The notes under the pieces were generated by a model, which was not told where the DNA came from, made no database searches, and saw only the letters and a list, made by a program, of their open reading frames with translations. Position numbers and translations under genes: made by a program. Below, piece after piece: positions 16,521 to 24,482 of a DNA stretch of 64,000 nucleotides. Positions within the stretch are counted from its first letter, which is position 1. The number at the start of each line of letters is the position of its first letter. The stretch is from an uncultured Methylocystaceae bacterium (GTDB lineage: Bacteria; Pseudomonadota; Alphaproteobacteria; Rhizobiales; Beijerinckiaceae). The stretch spans positions 1-64,000 of the forward strand of contig CALMZV010000140.1 of assembly GCA_937870755.1 (NCBI GenBank), read 5' to 3'.

Positions 16521-19500
16521 CGGGACCTCCCCCCGAACATCGAGATCATCGCGTCAGGCACGCCTGCAGCAGTCGTTCCCGGCAACTCAAATAGCGTCCA
16601 GCCCTTGGCTTCCGCCTCCTCGCGCGTTGTCTCGGTCAGAGGCGAGACGCAGGCAGCGACGAAGTGACTACGCCAGGCGAAGCTCATCTCCTGGTCGGAG
16701 AAGCAGACAGGGGAGCCATCCGGTGGCGGAAGTCCAGCGTCCCTGAAGGCGTCCGCCCATCCTCCACCCTCGGCCGACCTAATCGGTGCCGCCGCAAGCA
16801 CCACCTGCCCGCGCGCCAAATCGACCAGCATCTGCTTGGCTTCATCGCTCGTCCGGTCAATCAGTTCGTGATCAGGCTGGTTGAAGTAGGAGAGCAAGCA
16901 CCGATAGCAGCCGCGAACACAGGCCTCTCCATCGCGGCTGACAAGCAACTTCGCGTCGCCCGCTACGATCGCTTCATCGACCTTGTCGAAATGCATCAGG
17001 GTCAGCGCTTCGCGGGCGACCTTACCGAGCGCTTGCGGATCCTCGATCAGGCGACTCAACACACCGGCGCCGCCCTCTGTGGCTTCGTAGGCCAAGACGG
17101 CGCGACGGTTGTCGCGGGCGGGCAGCGGCTCGCCGAGCACTTCGCCTTCTTCTAGTTGGAAGACAACCTCGATGCCCCTCATGAGGGCATGCTGAACCGT
17201 CGCAATTGTCTCGCGCGCATAGGCCGTAGGCTCGTTGAAACGGAAGAGCAGCGCGTTCTTGTGGTCGCGAACGATGGGAACGATCCGAACCGGCTTCACG
17301 ACGTCCGGCGGTACATCGACATCGGCATCTTCGTCGGCCGACTTCGCCCAGTAGCCGCTGCGCGGATCGATATAGAAGCCGAAGACAGTCTGATTTGCGC
17401 GCCGCTTTAGCCCCTTGTTAATGCGACTGATCTCAGCGCTGTTTGCATATTGCAGATTGAAAATCGAAGCATCCTCGCAACGGAAGTCGGCCTCGGTGAT
17501 CTGCACCCGACCGTCCCGTCTCGGCCAGGAAAAGACGGTCTGAATGTCAAAGCCCTGCCGGACGCGCTCCTCGTCATTGGCCGTGATCCGCTCGGCCGGC
17601 GCGGCCTCGACGTTGTCAATCCTGAGCGTCCGCTGTACCGGGACCTCACCTGCCATCGGACTGTTGCATGCGTGGCAGCGCTCAACCTCGCTGTCATGAC
17701 AGGCGCCGCAGTTCGAGCAGATGTAGATATCTCGAGTAGCGAGTTCTGACCCGTCTCCGGTCCGGACTTCCGGCGGCAGCTTCGCCTTCATGACCCGGTA
17801 GGCACGGCCTTCGTGATAGATCAGGCTACGCGGCCCGAATTCCGAAATGGCCAGGAAACGCGCGCGCTGGAGGAACGAGCCGGTTTTTCCCTCGCCGGGG
17901 ATGAAGGCATAGAGCGGCAGCCGCGGGAAATTGTAGCCCGGTAGGAAGCCTTCCGTTGCGAGATAGCGGTAGGAGTAGAAGTCCGAGCCGTTCGACGCTT
18001 TCCCCTGTTCGAGAATGGTGATCTGGTCGCTCGCCTGCATCTGCGCAGCCTTGATCCGACGACGGTCCGCGCCCGAGAGACCGGTGATCTCCGAACGGGC
18101 ATTGGCTTCCATCAGCTGCGTTCGGGCCGAGTTGTAGAGTTCCCGCCAACGATCGAAGGCACGACCAAACTCCAAAGGCGCGCGCTGAGCCACCTGGACG
18201 ACAAAGTCATCCGGATCGGTCATCCACGTCGGCTTCCGGCCTTCCACGGACGCGAGAATCTGGTCGAGGATCCGCTTCATCGGAGCATGTGCCGCCATCG
18301 CCAGCTCAGGCCGGTCGATGACGTCGTGGATTTCCGGCTTCAGCGGGTAGCCCGTCTGCGTCAGGTCGAGGAGTTCCGGGATATCGGGCGACAGTGCGAG
18401 CTTCGCCTCTGCAAGCCACACGGCATGCAGGTGCGAGCGGACGAGCTCTTCATTGGTGATATCGAGCGCCGGTGGACGGACGACGCCGGCAACCATCTCG
18501 TTGCGCCGTTCGAAGAAATACTGGTCGTGCGGCGACTGAGCCGCGCAATAGGTCACGATGACGGCGGCCTGCCCCGAACGCCCGGCGCGACCAGCGCGCT
18601 GAGCATAATTCGCCGGCGTAGGCGGCACGTTGCGCAGATACACCGCATTGAGCGCCGAGATGTCGACGCCAAGCTCCATGGTCGGCGAACAGAATAGAGC
18701 GGGTAGAAACTGCTCCGACTCTCCCGCCGCCTTCAAATCAGCAGCATTCTCGGCGAGATTCTCCCGGTCTTCCTTTTCGAATCGGAAGCGCCACTCGCGC
18801 CATTCGCGCTGTCTCTGCGATACTTGGGCCGTGTGCTCACGGCCTTCGAGGCCCCAAAAACTGCTCCGGCCAGCTTTCAAATCAGCAGCGATCTCATTGT
18901 ATAGATCGTGAAAATAGCGGTTTCCCAGTGCCATACCCTTCCGGATGGCTTCGCCGGGTACAATACGAACGGCTGACGGCGACAAGCGCCAACCCTGGAG
19001 GTCCGCCTCGATGTCGATGCGCGATACCAACCCTTCGCGAGCGAGGAGTTCCATCAAGCCCGTCATGACCGCTAGGTAGTCGGCTTTGCCAAGCTTGGTC
19101 CCTATGACGCTCTTACGGTTTATGAGGCGCCCAATGCGGGAATTGTGGCCTGCCCGGACGATCGTCTGTTCCTCCCGCAGCCCCACCCGGTCTTTGCCGG
19201 GAGCTTGCAGAAACAGGGTCGTGCGGCTTCTAGGCGTCTCCTTTGCGTCGATGGCCCAAGGGGCGCGCAGGAGGTTTCGGGACTTCTGTGCGACTGTGTC
19301 GAGGACGGTCAGATCGAGCGATTCCGTTCCAACAGCCAGACCGTCAAGCATGGCGCCGAGGACCAGTTTCAGCATGGTCTTGCGCGCAGGCAGGTCGAGC
19401 GTCCCGAAATCCGGCAAGATGGCCGTAATGCGCTCCGTATCCTCGGCGATGGCATCGAGCCCGATGAACGCGACATCGATGAGCTTGAGAACGGAGAGGC

Positions 19501-21697
19501 TCGGGTTGGTGTAACGCCATCCCCGGCGCAGGTCCGTCCAGAGCCGATGGGCGAGAACCTTCGCAAGGGACCGTTGCGCGTCTTCGCGAACGACAGCGCC
19601 CGCCTCCGGATCTAGCATCCAGTGGATGCGCGCGTCCTTGTTGGCAGCAGTGAATCCGAGCGCCTTCACGACCCGCAGACCGAATTCGTCTTCGGCTAAG
19701 CCATCGTCGCCCGCGTCCAGCACCGCCCTCAGAATTGCGCCGCGCAGGAGGCTGACAAACAGAACGTCGTTGAAGTGGCCTGCCTGAAGGGCGGCGTCCT
19801 GCCGGTTGTCGGTGAAGCCGAGGAGCTTGCGCTTCTCTTTGGGGACGCCGCTGTTGCGCCCGTTCATCCATTCCAGGGCGGTCGAGACGAGAAGCGTCGT
19901 CGCGGAGCTGCGGCCCTCACCCGACAAGCCCGCGAGCTTCGTGCGTTCGCGCATGCTCGGATGCGGCTGATCGAGGCAACACGGGCAGAACCCAAACTTG
20001 CCAGGTATGAACCAGAAGCTCTTCCCCGATGAATCGTACCGCCCATCCGGAGCCACCGTGACCATCTGAGGCATCCGGCGTTTTCTGTTCGCCCGAAGTC
20101 GCTCGACTCCATTGCGCTCCTCGCGCCAATCCTCCGGATAGGTCTCGATCTCACCTGTGAAGGCGTATTCGGAATCCCCGTCTCCCGTAGGCGTTAGATA
20201 GCCTGCGGCGTCCCCCTCCTGATCATCAAGGGGCGCATCGTCGATGTTCCTCGGCAGAAACAGGATGCCGACAGCTTCTTCAGTCTTGGTGACAACGTGG
20301 ACGTCATGTCCGCACTCCCGGCAGAAGCGGGTCGGATAGAGGCGATGGCCCGGCGCGCTGGGGTCTTCGAGCTGACCTTCGAACAGGACATTTCTGGGCT
20401 TCTCCGTCAGCGTGGTGAAGACCTCGCCCGCGCCGGAGATGAACTGGTGGAGCTTGAAGGCCAGGAATGCACCTGTCCCCGAGCCGCCGCGCTCCGTTTC
20501 CGGAAGGCTGATGCGGGTCAGGAATGACTCAAGGCTGTTTCGACAGATTTCAACCTCTACGCCGCTATCCTGTGATAGCAGCGCGACGGCATCTGCGAAG
20601 GGGATGGGCTTCTTGCGCTTGAGCTCCTGCGCGTCGTCCAGACCGATCGCCAGTTCAGTCCAGACAGCCAGGGGGTGCTTCTTCAGCAATTCATCGGTCA
20701 GCACATCCGGAAGCGCATCTGTCAGGACGGGCGCGAGTTTCGGCCGCACGTCGTCGAGCTTCAGCCTGTCGTCCGTCGCCCGTTCAAGCGACTCGTCAAT
20801 GACCGATTCCGGCCCAATGGACGCCCCGAAAAGACGTGACGCAACGTCCGCCACGGCCTGCGCGCGGTTGGCATCGGATCCTTCGCTCGCCATGGTCGCC
20901 GAAGTCCCAATGCAGATCGGCGCCTTGTCTGGCGTGCAGCGGTTGCGAAGACGGCGGACGAGGATGGCGACATCGGCGCCCTGGCGGCCACGATAGGTGT
21001 GAAGCTCGTCGAGAACGATGAAGTCCAGCCCGCTGGCATTCTCGATGACCTTGGTGTCGAGGCTGTCCTGCCGCGTCAGGAGCAGTTCGGCCATCATGAA
21101 GTTGGTGAGCAGAATATCCGGCGGGTTGTCCGCGATCCGCTGCCGCTCCTCCTGGCTCTCCTGGCCGGTGTAGCGTCGCACCACCGGCTTGATCTCCGTT
21201 GGCAGGCCGGATTGGGAGATGAACTTTTCGATCTCGTTGATCTGGCTATTCGCCAGCGCGTTCATTGGATAGACGATGATGGCGCTGGTTCTACGAGCCT
21301 TGCCCGCCTTCCGCGCGCGCACGATCGCATCGACCACGGGCACGAAAAAGCAAAGCGACTTGCCCGAGCCGGTTCCGGTCGTGACCACATAACTCTGGCG
21401 CGCCCGCGCCTTGGCGATGGACTGCGCCTGGTGGCGATGGAACCGCAGAGGCGCCGGTCCGAACCGGAATATTCGGCCCGTCGCTTCGTCGAGATCGCCG
21501 GAGGCGACTAGGTCGTCAACAGTCGGCCCTTGAAGGAATCGAGGGTTGATAGATAGCAGAGCATCCGGCCAGAAACGCCCCGCATCGTACTGGCGATCGA
21601 TCTCAGACTTCAGGTCTTCAGCTCGAATAGTGCTGAAGGACCGCGAGAAACGGGCGTAGGAGTCGATAAGACGATCGTCAAATTCGAATGCCTTCAT
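16517..21697 (-). CDS. very large DEAD/DEAH helicase with C-terminal DUF1998 domain
   Basis: A 1726-aa protein. Motif I VVTTGTGSGKSLCF is near residue 126, motif II FIVLDELHTYRG (DELH), motif III GTSATM, and motif VI QRAGRAGRSGQ near residue 1050. The C-terminus has a four-cysteine ribbon (ICSNCGAC and CHAC) and a DUF1998/MZB-type cluster (CVRGCYRCLLSYFNQPDH). In DISARM the helicase DrmA and the DUF1998 protein DrmB are separate; here one chain carries both, as in MrfA-like helicases. The start at 21697 has GGGGGAGA 9-16 bp upstream and an ATGA overlap with the small gene before it; a longer open frame to 21772 lacks an RBS. Confidence 0.88.
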   Translation of the reverse strand: MKAFEFDDRLIDSYARFSRSFSTIRAEDLKSEIDRQYDAGRFWPDALLSINPRFLQGPTVDDLVASGDLDEATGRIFRFGPAPLRFHRHQAQSIAKARARQSYVVTTGTGSGKSLCFFVPVVDAIVRARKAGKARRTSAIIVYPMNALANSQINEIEKFISQSGLPTEIKPVVRRYTGQESQEERQRIADNPPDILLTNFMMAELLLTRQDSLDTKVIENASGLDFIVLDELHTYRGRQGADVAILVRRLRNRCTPDKAPICIGTSATMASEGSDANRAQAVADVASRLFGASIGPESVIDESLERATDDRLKLDDVRPKLAPVLTDALPDVLTDELLKKHPLAVWTELAIGLDDAQELKRKKPIPFADAVALLSQDSGVEVEICRNSLESFLTRISLPETERGGSGTGAFLAFKLHQFISGAGEVFTTLTEKPRNVLFEGQLEDPSAPGHRLYPTRFCRECGHDVHVVTKTEEAVGILFLPRNIDDAPLDDQEGDAAGYLTPTGDGDSEYAFTGEIETYPEDWREERNGVERLRANRKRRMPQMVTVAPDGRYDSSGKSFWFIPGKFGFCPCCLDQPHPSMRERTKLAGLSGEGRSSATTLLVSTALEWMNGRNSGVPKEKRKLLGFTDNRQDAALQAGHFNDVLFVSLLRGAILRAVLDAGDDGLAEDEFGLRVVKALGFTAANKDARIHWMLDPEAGAVVREDAQRSLAKVLAHRLWTDLRRGWRYTNPSLSVLKLIDVAFIGLDAIAEDTERITAILPDFGTLDLPARKTMLKLVLGAMLDGLAVGTESLDLTVLDTVAQKSRNLLRAPWAIDAKETPRSRTTLFLQAPGKDRVGLREEQTIVRAGHNSRIGRLINRKSVIGTKLGKADYLAVMTGLMELLAREGLVSRIDIEADLQGWRLSPSAVRIVPGEAIRKGMALGNRYFHDLYNEIAADLKAGRSSFWGLEGREHTAQVSQRQREWREWRFRFEKEDRENLAENAADLKAAGESEQFLPALFCSPTMELGVDISALNAVYLRNVPPTPANYAQRAGRAGRSGQAAVIVTYCAAQSPHDQYFFERRNEMVAGVVRPPALDITNEELVRSHLHAVWLAEAKLALSPDIPELLDLTQTGYPLKPEIHDVIDRPELAMAAHAPMKRILDQILASVEGRKPTWMTDPDDFVVQVAQRAPLEFGRAFDRWRELYNSARTQLMEANARSEITGLSGADRRRIKAAQMQASDQITILEQGKASNGSDFYSYRYLATEGFLPGYNFPRLPLYAFIPGEGKTGSFLQRARFLAISEFGPRSLIYHEGRAYRVMKAKLPPEVRTGDGSELATRDIYICSNCGACHDSEVERCHACNSPMAGEVPVQRTLRIDNVEAAPAERITANDEERVRQGFDIQTVFSWPRRDGRVQITEADFRCEDASIFNLQYANSAEISRINKGLKRRANQTVFGFYIDPRSGYWAKSADEDADVDVPPDVVKPVRIVPIVRDHKNALLFRFNEPTAYARETIATVQHALMRGIEVVFQLEEGEVLGEPLPARDNRRAVLAYEATEGGAGVLSRLIEDPQALGKVAREALTLMHFDKVDEAIVAGDAKLLVSRDGEACVRGCYRCLLSYFNQPDHELIDRTSDEAKQMLVDLARGQVVLAAAPIRSAEGGGWADAFRDAGLPPPDGSPVCFSDQEMSFAWRSHFVAACVSPLTETTREEAEAKGWTLFELPGTTAAGVPDAMISMFGGRSR

Positions 21698-21870
21698 CGC
21701 CAGTCTCTCCCCCAAATATTTCTTAAGGCCATATAATTGTTGTCCGGAATGACCCCACCAATTGGTTGCCATGAAGGCTCAAGAAGGCCCCTGCGCGGCA
21801 ATTGCCGCCATGCATCGAACGCCGTCGCCAACCTGGCCTTTAGCCCCAGAAGCCCTTCGTGCTGATCCAT
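21694..21870 (-). CDS. 58-aa protein coupled to the helicase gene
   Basis: A short reading frame (MDQHEGLLGLKARL at the start, GRDWR at the end) with GGGAG 8 bp before the ATG at 21870. It ends in an ATGA overlap with the helicase start, and it begins 5 bp after the stop of the DUF4143 gene. I do not recognise it. It is charged, probably helical, and has no membrane segment. The tight spacing on both sides argues that it is a real gene and may be a small subunit or regulator of the helicase. An upstream ATG at 21885 would add five residues. Confidence 0.5.
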   Translation of the reverse strand: MDQHEGLLGLKARLATAFDAWRQLPRRGLLEPSWQPIGGVIPDNNYMALRNIWGRDWR

Positions 21871-21875
21871 GGCGT

Positions 21876-23174
21876 TCACTCCCATAAACACGACAGTGGC
21901 GCCGCCGCCAGGCGGTCGCCGAACGGCACAACGTCCGCGCTGTCATAGAGGATGGCGCCGAAGGCGAAGCGGTCCCCGCAGGCCTCCGCCAACGCTCGCA
22001 TGCCCAAGAAGTCGCCAGCCTTGACCGTAGCGCTCGCCTTCACCTCAATGCCGGCGATCATCCCGTCGTCGCGCTCCAGCACGATGTCCACCTCGCGCAT
22101 GTCCCGATCGCGGAAATGGTGCGGTGTCAGGCGCAGGTCCGAGGCCGTCACCAGCTTCAGCACCTCCGAGAACACGAAGCTCTCCAGCAGTGCGCCAAGC
22201 AGCCCGCGATCCGCCTTGACCCGATCGAAGGTGAGGCCCCGCGCGGTCGCCAGCAGGCCGGAATCGAGGAAGTGCAGCTTGGGTGTCTTGACGATGCGCT
22301 TCAGCGCATTGGTGAACCAGGGCTGCAAGGTCGCGATCAGGAACACCTGTTCGAGCAAGCCCACATAGCGCTGGCTGGTCCTGTGATTGACGTTGATGCC
22401 ACTCGCGAGCTGCGAATAGTTGACCAATTGCCCGGAGTGTTCGGCCAGAAGCCGCACGAACTTCGGGAGTTCCGTCAGTTTCTCGATCTCGGCGATGTCG
22501 CGCAGGTCGCGGGTCAGGATCGAGGTGAGATAGGAGCGCGCCCAGTCCTGTCGTCGCCGTTCGCTGTCCCGGCTGATCGCTTCCGGGAAGCCGCCGCGCA
22601 GAACGATCTGGACCAGATCGTCTCCGACGATCGCATCCTTCTGGCCGTGTAGTTTCCCTTCGAAAAGGCGCTCCAGAAAGATCGGCGGTCGGCGTTCGAT
22701 CTCGGCCATGGCCAGCGGCAGCATCCGGATGGTCTCCATCCGGCCGGCCAGACTGTCGGCGACGCGTGGCAAGGTCAGCACATTGGCGGAGCCGGTGAGC
22801 AGAAACCGGCCTGGACGATAGTCCTCATCGACCGACTTCTTGATCGCCAGCAGCAGGTCGGGCACGCGCTGGATCTCGTCGATAATGGCCCGATCCAGAC
22901 CCCGGATGAAACCGGCGGGATCGGATTGGGCGGCTTCGAGAACCGTCTGATCGTCGAGCGTGATGTAGGTGCGGCCAGCTTCTCCCATCTTGCGAACGAG
23001 CGTGGTCTTGCCGGCTCGGCGCGGTCCCACGATCAGGACGACCGGGGTGTCCGTAAGGGCCTCCTCTGCCCACCGCTCAACGAATCGCTCGAACATGCCA
23101 TCTCCGAACCTCGGCCGATTGGCACTATCGGCCTCGGCAGATTTGTAGTCAATGGCCCGCTCATTGGTATTCAT
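21876..23174 (-). CDS. AAA_14/DUF4143 ATP-binding protein
   Basis: A 432-aa protein of the common bacterial AAA_14-DUF4143 family: VVLIVGPRRAGKTTLVRKM (Walker A), AIIDEIQRVPDLL (Walker B), FLLTGSANVL (sensor 1), and a C-terminal DUF4143 region ending in a nuclease-like D...EVDIVLER and IEVKAS pattern (D-EVD-ExK). The family is widespread with no settled role; its C-terminus resembles a PD-(D/E)XK fold. ATG 23174 gives the longest product; an ATG at 23096 with GGAGA 4 bp before it is a good alternative and would begin MFERFVERW. It may have joined the defence island independently, or may lead its operon. Confidence 0.85.
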   Translation of the reverse strand: MNTNERAIDYKSAEADSANRPRFGDGMFERFVERWAEEALTDTPVVLIVGPRRAGKTTLVRKMGEAGRTYITLDDQTVLEAAQSDPAGFIRGLDRAIIDEIQRVPDLLLAIKKSVDEDYRPGRFLLTGSANVLTLPRVADSLAGRMETIRMLPLAMAEIERRPPIFLERLFEGKLHGQKDAIVGDDLVQIVLRGGFPEAISRDSERRRQDWARSYLTSILTRDLRDIAEIEKLTELPKFVRLLAEHSGQLVNYSQLASGINVNHRTSQRYVGLLEQVFLIATLQPWFTNALKRIVKTPKLHFLDSGLLATARGLTFDRVKADRGLLGALLESFVFSEVLKLVTASDLRLTPHHFRDRDMREVDIVLERDDGMIAGIEVKASATVKAGDFLGMRALAEACGDRFAFGAILYDSADVVPFGDRLAAAPLSCLWE

Positions 23175-23305
23175 CGGGCCGCTATCTGAGAATGTTGAGG
23201 GGAAAGCCTTCCCCTGCGGCCAAGCCCGGCGTCTCGGCCGACCCCTTCTGCGGGGCCGGCTGCCCCGCAACGCCCCGCCGAGAGTGAGAGTGCGGACCGG
23301 GTTTG

Positions 23306-23355
23306 CCGTGACGGGTTGAGGGCTGGGAGAGAGGCTCCCGGCGCCCGTCGCGGAG
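23306..23355 (+). promoter_or_regulatory. two-stem leader before ardC (repeat A)
   Basis: The outer stem CCGTGACGGG (23306-23315) pairs over all 10 positions with CCCGTCGCGG (23344-23353), with one G-U. The inner stem GCTGGGAG (23322-23329) pairs with CTCCCGGC (23335-23342). The loop contains GAGAGG. The GG of the ribosome-binding site GGAG (23352-23355) lies in the outer stem, so folding would hide it. The same architecture with changed but still paired bases occurs at 24421 and 27853. Confidence 0.6.
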
Positions 23356-23362
23356 ACCCGCG

Positions 23363-24334
23363 ATGTCCAGACATGAACCGCGCGCCCGTTCCGGCTCGAA
23401 CCGGACGAGCCTCTATGACGAAATCACCGGCAAGATCCTCGCCGAGCTGGAGGCCGGCCGGCTTCCCTGGGTCCAGCCGTGGGGCACGGCCGCGGCCAAG
23501 GCGCCACTCACCATGCCGAAGAACGCCGCTACCGGGCGCGGCTACTCGGGCGTCAACGTGCTGATCCTCTGGGGCGCCGTCGTCCAGCACGGCTTTCCTT
23601 GTCAGAGCTGGCTGACCTTCCGCCAGGCGCTGTCGCTCGGCGGCCATGTGCGGCGCGGCGAGCATGGCACCACCGTCGTCTATGCCGACCGCTTCATCCC
23701 CGACGATGAGAAACGACGCGCTAGCGAGACGGGCGAGGACGCGCAGCCGATCCCCTTCCTGAAGCGCTTCGCGGTCTTCAACGCCTCGCAATGCGAGGGG
23801 CTTCCCGACGACCTGGCCGTTGTGGCGCCACCGCCCGAGCCCGGCCTGATCGAGCCGAGGGTGGAAGCGCTCATCAAGGCGAGCGGCATCGACTTCCGCA
23901 TCGGAGGCGATCGCGCCTTCTACGTGCCGGCGGCCGACTATGTGCAGGTGCCGCCGCCTCAGGTATTCTTCGAGCCGATCAACTGGCACCGGACCGCGCT
24001 CCACGAGTGCTCCCATGCCAGCGGCGCGCCGCACCGCCTGAACCGCGATCTCTCCGGATCCTTCGGCTCGAAGAAATACGCCTTCGAGGAGCTGGTCGCC
24101 GAGATCTCGGCGGCGTTCTGCTGCGCGGCGCTCGGCATCGTGCCGACCGTACGGCACGCCGATTACATCGGCTCCTGGGCCGAGGTCCTGCGCGAGGACA
24201 ATCGCGCCATCGTCCGCGCGGCGTCACAGGCCAGCAAGGCGGCCGACTTCCTGCTCGGCTTGCTGCCGGCGGACGATCAATCCGTCTCCGTGGCCTCCCG
24301 TGACGACGTCGATGAAATGACGGCGGCGGTCTGA
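23363..24334 (+). CDS. ardC: ArdC-type antirestriction protein (zincin-like)
   Basis: A 323-aa protein with an N-terminal ssDNA-binding domain (YDEITGKILAELEAGRLPWVQPW; GRGYSGVNVLILW) and a C-terminal zinc metallopeptidase-like domain with TALHECSHAS (HECSH) and downstream YAFEELVAEISAAF carrying the glutamate ligand. ArdC proteins enter or act in recipients and protect incoming DNA from restriction. The length is as expected. ATG 23363 lies 7 bp after GGAG of the structured leader; ATG 23375 is an alternative. It is the first gene of the element's plus-strand maintenance block. Confidence 0.88.
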   Translation: MSRHEPRARSGSNRTSLYDEITGKILAELEAGRLPWVQPWGTAAAKAPLTMPKNAATGRGYSGVNVLILWGAVVQHGFPCQSWLTFRQALSLGGHVRRGEHGTTVVYADRFIPDDEKRRASETGEDAQPIPFLKRFAVFNASQCEGLPDDLAVVAPPPEPGLIEPRVEALIKASGIDFRIGGDRAFYVPAADYVQVPPPQVFFEPINWHRTALHECSHASGAPHRLNRDLSGSFGSKKYAFEELVAEISAAFCCAALGIVPTVRHADYIGSWAEVLREDNRAIVRAASQASKAADFLLGLLPADDQSVSVASRDDVDEMTAAV

Positions 24335-24420
24335 GGCCCCCGCGCATCCGTGCAAGCGCAGTCCCGCTTTTCTGGCTTTCCGGTTCTACGGCCGAAACAG
24401 AGGAAGAGGGCTGCGCCGGT

Positions 24421-24473
24421 CTTCGTGACGGGTTGGAGGCCGAGAGAGAGGCTTTCGGCCGCCCGTCGCGGAG
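24421..24473 (+). promoter_or_regulatory. two-stem leader before parB (repeat B)
   Basis: CTTCGTGACGGG (24421-24432) pairs with CCCGTCGCGGAG (24462-24473) over 12 positions including two G-U pairs. GGCCGAGA (24438-24445) pairs with TTTCGGCC (24453-24460), loop GAGAGGC. The whole ribosome-binding site GGAG (24470-24473) is inside the outer stem. Compared with repeat A, inner-stem bases differ on both strands in a compensating manner, which supports a selected RNA structure. Confidence 0.62.
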
Positions 24474-24482
24474 ACTATCGCG

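Noticed and set aside
10362-23174. BREX, Dnd/Ssp or 7-deazaguanine (Dpd) system
   Set aside because: No PglZ, BrxC, DndB-E or DpdA-like protein is visible; helicase, SNF2 and methylase fit DISARM-like better.
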